Assembly: GCF_964340395.1 (NCBI RefSeq)
Contig: NC_135556.1
Location: 6,861,001-6,925,000, forward strand
DNA: 64,000 nucleotides
Reading direction: 5' to 3'
Source of the DNA: Glandiceps talaboti
Taxonomy: Eukaryota > Hemichordata > Enteropneusta > Spengelidae
How positions within the stretch are numbered: position 1 is the first letter of the stretch; each line of letters opens with the position of its first letter. The notes under the pieces are model-generated. The model was not told the origin of the DNA. It did not search any database and worked only from the letters and a program-made list of their open reading frames with translations. The position numbers and the translations under genes are program-made. Below are positions 56,026-64,000 of the stretch, piece after piece.

Positions 56026-57621
56026 ATGATGTCAGCGACAGGTTATCTTATTACGTGTATTGTCTTGACATTGTATGTCAGTAGTGCTGTCTCCTGTCCA
56101 GACAACTGCAGCTGTAATTCTACTATCCTTCTCGTCGATTGTTCCGGGAAGAGTTTTACAGCGGTACCGACTGGGATCCCTAACTACACACAGACATTGC
56201 TTCTACAGGAGAACTTGATACAAAAGTTGGAGAATAATTCCTTCATTGAACTGACAAATCTGACTACTCTACGTCTGGACTCGAATCAGATAGTTAACAT
56301 AACTCAAGGTGCATTTACTGGGTTGGGGAACTTGGACATTCTGAATTTAGCCAGTAACAACTTAACTTCAATTGATGGGGATATCTTTGACGGCCTTGCG
56401 CAAGTTTCCGACCTTGATTTATCTAAGAATTATATAAACGCCATCACCGATGAGACATTCAGCAAACTAAAACATCTTGAGAAACTGGATCTTAATTTCA
56501 ATTCTTTGACTGAGTTGACGGGAACTACTTTCAGCGGCCTGGACACCCTCCAAACTCTTAAGGTCAGTTACAACCGCATTTCAGTGATCGCTAAAAGCAG
56601 TTTCACTGGACTTGACGCACTAACTCAATTAACTTTAACCTACAACAAGATAACAACGTTGGACAGTGAAATCCTGACTGGAATTCCTGAGATCAAATTT
56701 CTAGACTTCTCTGTCAATCTTATCACAGAACTTCAACAAGACACTTTTAAACACTGCGATAATTTGATACATTTAGACATGAGTGTGAACGGTTTGACAG
56801 ATATCAAGTTCAGCAATGAACTAGAAAATGTTAAAGAGTTTTATCTCCGAGCAAACAAACTACAAGAATTAACGGCCAACTCGTTGAAAGGGCTCAAAAA
56901 TCTTGAAAGACTTGAACTAGACTCAAATGTCATTGATACGATTCAGGATGGCACATTTTCCGATCAAGGGAAACTGGACATACTCACTATCGGCCACAAT
57001 AATCTATCCTCGGTAAGCTCCGAAATGCTGACTGGGTTGCAGAGTATAACACACTTGGACTTGTCTGGGAACAACTTAATGGAACTGAAGGACAACTTAT
57101 TTACAACGTGCTGCAGCAACTTGACCAGTCTCTTGTTGTACTTCAACAACCTACCTGAAATAAATGCCACAACGTACACAGGATTGGAGAAACTGGGTCG
57201 ACTGGATCTCCATGGTAACAGCATCCGAACCATACCAGGAGAAATCTTCACGACGTTACCATTACTTACTTTCTTGATTGTGACTGGAAACCCCATCCAT
57301 TGTGATTGCAAGATGGTTGATTATCGGGCTTGGGTTGAATGCAACAACAATAACATCGAAACAAAATGTTCCACGCCAACAGATTATACCAATGTCACCA
57401 TCAAACAAATACCATTACATGAATTCAGTGATATCTGCTCTGCTGACTGCAAACCGGATTCATCAGACACCTTGCCTTTGATAGCCTGGATAGGAATCTC
57501 TATCGGTTGTGCTTCTATCGGTGTCGTGGTTACCATTGGTGTCGGTATGTATTCTAGACGACGTAAACCAGGTGACACCGATGAGCTACTGGAGGATGAT
57601 GGTAACAATTACGTCAGTTAG
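56026..57621 (+). CDS. LRR gene 2: type I membrane LRR protein (15 repeats)
   Basis: 531 residues, one exon beginning at 56016 after TTTTCTTTCCAG. Two ATGs (56026, 56029) open it. Order: signal peptide (about 1-22, ITCIVLTLYVSSAVS), LRRNT (CPDNCSCNST), 15 LRRs, LRRCT (NPIHCDCKMVDYRAW), membrane helix at about 482-509 (IAWIGISIGCASIGVVVTIG), then a 22-residue tail with RRRK and DTDELL, which fits the acidic dileucine sorting pattern. Same fold and order as LRR gene 1; the LRRNT end and first three repeats are nearly identical in DNA, while the middle repeats differ strongly. No cytosolic signalling domain. Ligand unknown. Confidence 0.88.
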   Translation: MMSATGYLITCIVLTLYVSSAVSCPDNCSCNSTILLVDCSGKSFTAVPTGIPNYTQTLLLQENLIQKLENNSFIELTNLTTLRLDSNQIVNITQGAFTGLGNLDILNLASNNLTSIDGDIFDGLAQVSDLDLSKNYINAITDETFSKLKHLEKLDLNFNSLTELTGTTFSGLDTLQTLKVSYNRISVIAKSSFTGLDALTQLTLTYNKITTLDSEILTGIPEIKFLDFSVNLITELQQDTFKHCDNLIHLDMSVNGLTDIKFSNELENVKEFYLRANKLQELTANSLKGLKNLERLELDSNVIDTIQDGTFSDQGKLDILTIGHNNLSSVSSEMLTGLQSITHLDLSGNNLMELKDNLFTTCCSNLTSLLLYFNNLPEINATTYTGLEKLGRLDLHGNSIRTIPGEIFTTLPLLTFLIVTGNPIHCDCKMVDYRAWVECNNNNIETKCSTPTDYTNVTIKQIPLHEFSDICSADCKPDSSDTLPLIAWIGISIGCASIGVVVTIGVGMYSRRRKPGDTDELLEDDGNNYVS

Positions 57622-57841
57622 AGTTTTTTTATAGACCAAATGCTTTAAACGTTTTAATAGTGTACCTATCTGCACGTATTACCAGCTATAGTAAAAGTTG
57701 TATTTCTATGACAGAGTTCAAAATATGTGTTAACTAAGAATTTTGTTGATCGAGACGATATTTCATTTGTCGTTTCAGTAATCTAACAATCCGTATAACC
57801 AGATACAATTCACAGTATTATCTGATTTGTGTGATAATATG

Positions 57842-57935
57842 TGTGCGTGTGCGTGCGTGCGTGCGTGCGTGTGTGTGTATGTATGTATGTATGTATGTAT
57901 GTATGTATGTATGTATGTATGTATGTATGTATGTA

Positions 57936-57998
<63 letters not shown>
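57842..57998. repeat. Compound GTGC/GTAT/GT/GTCT microsatellite
   Basis: Four adjacent homogenised blocks of 2-4 bp units. Confidence 0.97.
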
Positions 57999-58000
<2 letters not shown>

Positions 58001-58212
58001 ACATGTATATAGTTGTTTTAGAATTATTCGGTGAGACAGAGAGACAGAAAGGTTTTACTTCTTCACCTATATGTTGCTCCAGTGAAAGTTTTCTATGAAT
58101 TGTTTAAGTAGTGACAAGGAGAAAGTCCTCAAAACTGTATATACTATAATTACACATTGAACATCAAAATTTTCATCTCAACATACATGTATTAGTAAAC
58201 ATAATGAGCTTC

Positions 58213-58352
<140 letters not shown>

Positions 58353-58823
58353 TGTTCTTTAGAATGGATATTTAATTGGTTTTGATGTATTGTACCAATT
58401 TAGACAAGGAATTCGAAGTCATAATCTTGTTAGGATTATTTCATTTTGAAATCTTCCATCGACAAAAGAGCAGTTTGCTAATCAGTTTTCTTGTTTTGTT
58501 TTGTATTTTGTAGATTTATATACGTGTTATGTTACTACAATGCAAGTCGTTTTAAATACCAAATTAAAATTATAAGAAGTTGATTTTAAGTGTGACTGTG
58601 TAATATTGATTTGATTCGTGAAATTCGTGATTCTTGACAAGCATCTTCCAAACGAGAGGTCGTTGTCAAGGGTAAGCCCAGCGAAGGATCTAAACTGTAG
58701 TATGAAGAGGATTAGCTTCACACGTTTGCCTCTCCTGTAATAAGACTGTCTTACACACGTCGGCTTCAAGTTGGCGGACGACTGAAGGAAGCGAGAACTG
58801 ACACATAATTTTCGACATGGTTT

Positions 58824-58828
<5 letters not shown>

Positions 58829-58919
<91 letters not shown>

Positions 58920-59040
58920 GTACATGTATGTATGTATGTATGTATGTATGTATGTATGTATGTATGTATGTGTGTGTGTGTGTGTGTGTGCGTGCGTGCG
59001 TGCGTGTGTGTATATGTGTGTGTGTGTGTGCGCGTGTGTG
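58829..59040. repeat. (AT)n/(GTAT)n/(GT)n compound microsatellite
   Basis: AT run to about 58916, then GTAT, GT and GTGC blocks. Met-Tyr-Val-Cys frames over it are artefacts. Confidence 0.97.
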
Positions 59041-60365
59041 TTGTGTGTTGTTATTGTTTTTTTTTTTTTTTTGGGGTGTTATTGGTTACCTCAAATAATG
59101 ATAATGTTTTATATCACACACGTTTTGTTTTCGCCACATACTTGTTAATTCTAATCTCGAGAAAATTGAAAATACATAATTTTGTCAGGAAGTAAAAATA
59201 CATGAAGTAAAATCAAGGTACACAACTAATCACATTCACATCGTGACAAGTTTTCAAAACAAAATGGAATCTAATTGATTTGTCTGGTAGCAAATAAAAG
59301 ATTCATACTACAGGCCTACATCAAGGTGTTACGCGTCACTATTTAAACTAGTTTATATAAACAACCATAGGTTTGGTTTGTTCTATTGATCATAGTATAT
59401 TAGTCTATGGACACTCATTGGCACTTGCTCACCCCCCCCCCCCCCATCCCCCATCTCTTCCATTCGGAGGTCACTTAATCTTTTGAAGTCACTTTTTCAC
59501 ATAAACCTATCAACAGGTGGTGTGAACCACCAACAACGCCAATTACATGTTAAGGAGGACAGGCGTTCTCAAATAGTACTTTAGTTATTACAATCATAGG
59601 CAATAGAAGGGAATGGCGCCCTCAATATAGTACCACAGTTTGTTACAACACCTAGGAATGTTAAGGATTATTGACATTTTTCGACCTTGTTTTATGTTTT
59701 CTGAAGTAGCAATTAAATCCATTTCACATCCTGTGGACTTCACGTCACTGATACGCTTGTTTAGCTGCTCTTTCATCAAATTACGGTCAAGTTCCGCTTC
59801 TGAACTAGAAACCTGGTAAACTAATACACCAAGTAAGTAATTCCGTACATGGTTATTTAGTTATCATATCCACATCATATACAATAAACACCTCTGGGTT
59901 GCCAGGTTAAAATAGCGCCATCACGGTAGACAAAAATGGAAATATGTTAATAATTTATGTTTAGACAAGGTCATTTTGTTTGACACAAATCCATCTTATG
60001 TAGCGATGTCAACGCTTTTCATTTTGATATTGGTGAACGGTTGTTTTTGTCCATGTTGGGAATACGATTAGCGACCATATTTACATCTACTACGCCATGC
60101 ACCGCCTCCCAAGCCATTAAATTTAATGGACTTTTTGGACTGCCGCTTCATGTTCGCGTGTGTACAACAATCTTATGTCAAAATGAGTGTGTCCATTGTA
60201 CTTTATGCCTATAATAAACAGTACACTGACTAGGGTAAAGCTCACATGATAACACGACTTTACTTTAGCTATTACCATTCAACTTTTTGATAAAGCGATA
60301 CAGGAAAGTCACCCTTTTGTTAGATTTTGAACGTTTTGTAATGTTTTACTACTTTCATCCCAGGA

Positions 60366-61343
60366 ATGCTTCTACGGTTTCTCACGGTATTTACGTGGTT
60401 TATGTTATATCACCATGGATACGACGATCCTATCTGTCCATCGAAATGTGATTGCTTCAACTCAGAAATAGAGGGCGGTGGTCTCAAGGTAGACTGCAGT
60501 TCAAGAAATCTGGACACTGTTCCTAAAGATATCCCCGCCAGTACACGTGATCTCGACTTAAGCGGTAACAAAATCCCCGTCGTCGAGGAATATGCGTTCG
60601 TTAACATGGTTCACTTGCGTCGGTTAAATTTATCGAGAAATGGCATCGGAGAGTTCCACGGGGCGAGTCTTTACGGTTTAATTCATCTAACCAACCTTGA
60701 TGTAAGTAAAAACCAAGTTGACAAATTGGATTTCGGTAGTTTCATTGGACTGAAAAACATATCGGTTATTGATTTTAGCAGCAACACAATACGAAAACTA
60801 GAAGACGACACATTCGTAGCGTTTGAAAAGTTGACCCATATTCAAATCCAGAAAAATAACTTAGTTGAATTAAATTCGGAAAGTTTCATTGATTTATTGA
60901 ATTTGAAGTATCTAGATCTTCAAGGAAACCGTCTGCAAAAGATATCCCCACTTCTCCTAGATGAATTACCGTCCCTGGTTTACCTCGATTTAAGCAGCAA
61001 CCCGCTGCGTTGTGACTGCCATATACTGGAATATGTGGTGTGGTTTACCTACCATCATGACGAACATTTTCGGATCCCCTCTCCAACCTGTGGTAGCCCA
61101 CAGACGTTCAAAGGGGCAGTTTTGCAAAGTATCCCAGTAAGACAATTTACCAGTGAGTGTGCGGACAAATCATCTGCGATGTCGATAGGGCAGTGGGTTG
61201 GCATTGTGGTGGCAGCCTTTGTATGTGGGATCCTGCTGACCATTGGTGTCATTGCATTGTTGTTGAAACTCAGACTTCAACATCTCTCGGAAGTTCCGAT
61301 GAAGATTTTCAAGAATGAAGACCAATCAACAGTCACGACTTAA
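60366..61343 (+). CDS. LRR gene 3: compact type I membrane LRR protein
   Basis: 325 residues, one exon beginning at 60364 after a 3' splice site (CATCCCAG). Signal peptide (about 1-19, LLRFLTVFTWFMLYHHG), LRRNT (CPSKCDCFNSE), six LRRs plus the capping one, LRRCT (NPLRCDCHILEYVVW), membrane helix at about 275-298 (AAFVCGILLTIGVIALLL) and a 26-residue tail without a known motif. It shares gene plan, LRRCT pattern and the membrane-helix string with genes 1 and 2 (G-x-x-x-T-x-G-x), but is much shorter and more diverged. Its size is closest to VLR-like proteins. Role in recognition or adhesion is inferred. Confidence 0.85.
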   Translation: MLLRFLTVFTWFMLYHHGYDDPICPSKCDCFNSEIEGGGLKVDCSSRNLDTVPKDIPASTRDLDLSGNKIPVVEEYAFVNMVHLRRLNLSRNGIGEFHGASLYGLIHLTNLDVSKNQVDKLDFGSFIGLKNISVIDFSSNTIRKLEDDTFVAFEKLTHIQIQKNNLVELNSESFIDLLNLKYLDLQGNRLQKISPLLLDELPSLVYLDLSSNPLRCDCHILEYVVWFTYHHDEHFRIPSPTCGSPQTFKGAVLQSIPVRQFTSECADKSSAMSIGQWVGIVVAAFVCGILLTIGVIALLLKLRLQHLSEVPMKIFKNEDQSTVTT

Positions 61344-64000
61344 CTTTCGAGGGAAAACAGTTTTGATGGTTAACGAATGAAATACATCTACGACTACCTA
61401 CGAATAAAAATATTAGAGGGCCGGGGTTTATACAAAAATGAGTTACATAGTTCATAAGTTAGTTGATAAAAACACGAACGACTGTTTAATTCTGCATTTT
61501 AGTAGAATGCGTCTCGAGACAATTTTCCTGAATCATGAAAATTCTTGAAATCTCCCCAAACTTACCATATGAAAATTATTTCCGGCTTTTTAAAAAAAGA
61601 AGAAGAATTTTGGGGTTCACTGTCTTGTTTTCAAAGTATTTGACACTCCGAGGCTTTATTTTACAATACTGTTCAAATAGTATTCGGCGGCCATGTTCGA
61701 CTCTAAAATAGTTTAATTTTGATATCATTAAAAAAAAATTCAAACTTTTATACAACCCATAACACCGAAGTAAAACGTCGGCTTTTCTGTATGTACCACA
61801 ATCATTAATTTTTTATAGTATCCATATCAAATGTCAAGTATACTGTTCCATTTGCTAATTGACCACATTAGACCACATGTTAGACTTATACATGTAAATA
61901 AACCAATTGAAACAGTATACCTTTTCACTTGATATGAACGCTATAAACGAGTGTAGCACATATAGAGAAAGTATTACTTCATTGTTACTCGGTGTACAAT
62001 ATACCCTTTAAATTTTGACCGAAAATGGATTCTGCTTTTTTTGAACAAATTAACAGCAAGCTTCTTATTCCCGATGTACACACTACTTTTGTTGATGTAC
62101 AAGTACTTGTGATACTTACTGACGCTTATAATTATGCATGACCTATTGTTATCTTAGGAAGCACATCTCCTATGAGTGACTTATTGTCATTTAATTATTG
62201 TAACGACCATAGCGTCGCAGATTGAGGACTTGGATTTTGACCGTTGAGCGGTGAACATCTTTCCTGGCTCTGGCTTTGGAGTGAGGTCGTGAGGCTGAAC
62301 TCATGCTGATCAGGGCTTTGATAAATAAAGTCTATGTTCCATTTATACAAATACATCATCTCGTATGCAGTTTGTCATTTTACTACAAGTCTTGCTGATG
62401 TAAAAAAAAAAATGATACGAATATGAAACGTGCTACTACTTTAACTCCATCACCCATTCCCTTTTTCCTAGTATCAAGCGAGCACGCATGGTGTATAGAG
62501 AATACACTTAAGTTATTCGTAGCAACATTATTCGACAGTACGTACGTATTCGTTGTTGGTATAAATCCGCAATCCGGGTTACATTACGCGCCCCTGTGGT
62601 TGCAAGAATCAAGTATTCGGAATATGTATCTAATAATAATTCACAGCATAATAGTTATAAATACAGGTTCCGACGTCTCTGTTTTTATGCTAAGATATAG
62701 GAGTTTAATATTGCTATCGGAGTACGTATTAATTCGGAATTGGCAACAGCGCCATCCTGTGGCGATCTACAGTCAACATTTCTATCATGATAGTTTTTTG
62801 ACTTTTACAAAAAATTGGCGATGAAATTTTCATAACATGAGCAAGTAATACACTGGATCATGGACGATTTTAAACTCAAGAGGACGCTGTCAAGTAAACG
62901 TACGGCGTAGCAAACATATATGGTTTAAACATTAGCGTGTGGTATTTTTGTCTAACATCAGATTTAATATTTACTCTACTCTGAGTTCACATAGCTAGCT
63001 GTGAGTGAAGAATTCAAAACAAAGAGATGCGTGTAGTGACATTTTATTGGTTTCTATGTGTCCACTCCTTGACATAGTTTCTCATCGACGACTCCCTTCA
63101 AGCATCGACCCTACATTCTGTTTCGTGTAGGGTCTATGCTTCAAGTTGGCTAAATGCCCGGGTGTCGAACAATTCTTCGACACAGATGGCGCACTTCTTT
63201 ACAGCTGTGAAGACAGAAATGCGATACTCTCCTTAGGAGTATAATTGAAAACAGATTGAAAACGAATACGTGCATCGTGTGTACTGTTCGTGCGCCCCAT
63301 CTTGCCCCATCATCAGAAATTACGCAGGGACCTCGCATTAAAATAAAACATCATTGTTGTGCTTTGAGGTCATATACATGTCGATCACCATAAAAAGGCT
63401 GATGAAAACAAACATGTCAAATATAAATGCGAACAGGCTACACACCCTCTTCAGTGCAGGAATAATTAACAAGTGACTGTAAAGTATTCTAGATCCGGGT
63501 CGTGGTAGAGGTACCCACCAGCCTTTGGCTCAGTACACGCTTTCTTATGCTTACGCTCCACTCGTCCGTACATGTGACACGACTCCACGTTGGTCGAGTT
63601 CGTTCGCCATCTCCTTCCCATGGTTTTAGCTGACTATTCGTACAGTCTGTATACGTTTCTGGTAAGTACATGCATTTTGTTACCACAGGCTGTTACGTTC
63701 GTGGTCTAATTAGGTTTATAGCTATGGCTAGTTCTGTTTGACATTGCCTGGTCAAAAAAGGGACAAAAATGTCAGAATCGAGTCTAGACTTATTTCGTCT
63801 GCAAGCAGTCTTGCAGGACTAGTTTTATGACGACCGTGGTCTAGTGCTGACAGTGACGTTTTGCTTAGATATTTACGTTGTTTGCTAGCAGCTTTACGTA
63901 AAGCTTACTGTGTGAATAAACTTTCAATGAACTGTGGTGAATGTGCATTACGCTAGGCCTCGGGTCAATGAAAATGAAGTCAAGAAAGGCTTCGTCCACT
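61344..64000 (+). other. LRR gene 3 3' flank and window end
   Basis: Possible poly(A) signals at about 61403 (GAATAAAAATA) and 62326 (ATAAATAAAGTC). A hairpin (AGCATCGACCCTACA / TGTAGGGTCTATGCT) lies at 63100-63141. An open frame at 62423-62824 (133 codons) has no recognisable feature. Otherwise nothing seen. Confidence 0.4.

Noticed and set aside
62423-62824. 133-codon open frame
   Set aside because: No domain, signal, splice context or repeat relation; length is within chance expectation.

Overview
The window is animal nuclear DNA: AT-rich, intron-bearing and full of microsatellites, tRNA-derived SINEs, LINE fragments, foldback/MITE elements and one DIRS-type retrotransposon. The repeats and the VLR-like leucine-rich-repeat genes suggest a marine invertebrate, perhaps a lancelet or hemichordate. 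No sequence here fixes the species, so this is a guess.

Layout, with all recognised host genes on the + strand. (1) 1-10318 holds the 3' part of a calnexin gene. Five coding exons lie in the window (6538-10318); earlier exons are upstream of it. The intron before the first visible exon carries a SINE and a structurally complete DIRS element (1529-6511) with intact gag-like, RT/RNase H and tyrosine-recombinase ORFs. (2) 10319-18690 holds calnexin 3' flank, MITEs, a foldback element, SINE and LINE remnants. (3) 18743-42676 holds three related, intronless genes spaced over 24 kb (723, 496 and 1145 residues). I call them TRAP-like 1, 2 and 3, because each has the plan of a leukocyte transmembrane adaptor (LAT/PAG type): no signal peptide, a tiny outer segment, one membrane helix, and a long acidic/lysine-rich tail with many SH2-type tyrosine motifs. 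A dead LINE and several foldback elements separate them. (4) 48858-61343 holds three intronless type I membrane proteins with LRRNT, leucine-rich repeats, LRRCT, a similar glycine-rich membrane helix and a short tail (548, 531 and 325 residues). The rest is repeat-rich intergenic DNA.

How they may work together: the LRR genes have recognition ectodomains but almost no signalling tail, while the TRAP-like genes have signalling tails but almost no ectodomain. All six share one gene plan, a single coding exon just after a candidate 3' splice site, which implies a 5' UTR intron. A receptor/adaptor locus is a reasonable hypothesis, but only the architecture and neighbourhood support it. The LRR1 and LRR2 genes share a 110-nt identical tract inside otherwise diverged coding sequence, which suggests gene conversion.

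Limits: splice sites, transcription starts and repeat borders were read by eye. Family assignments rest on recognised motifs, not on searches.
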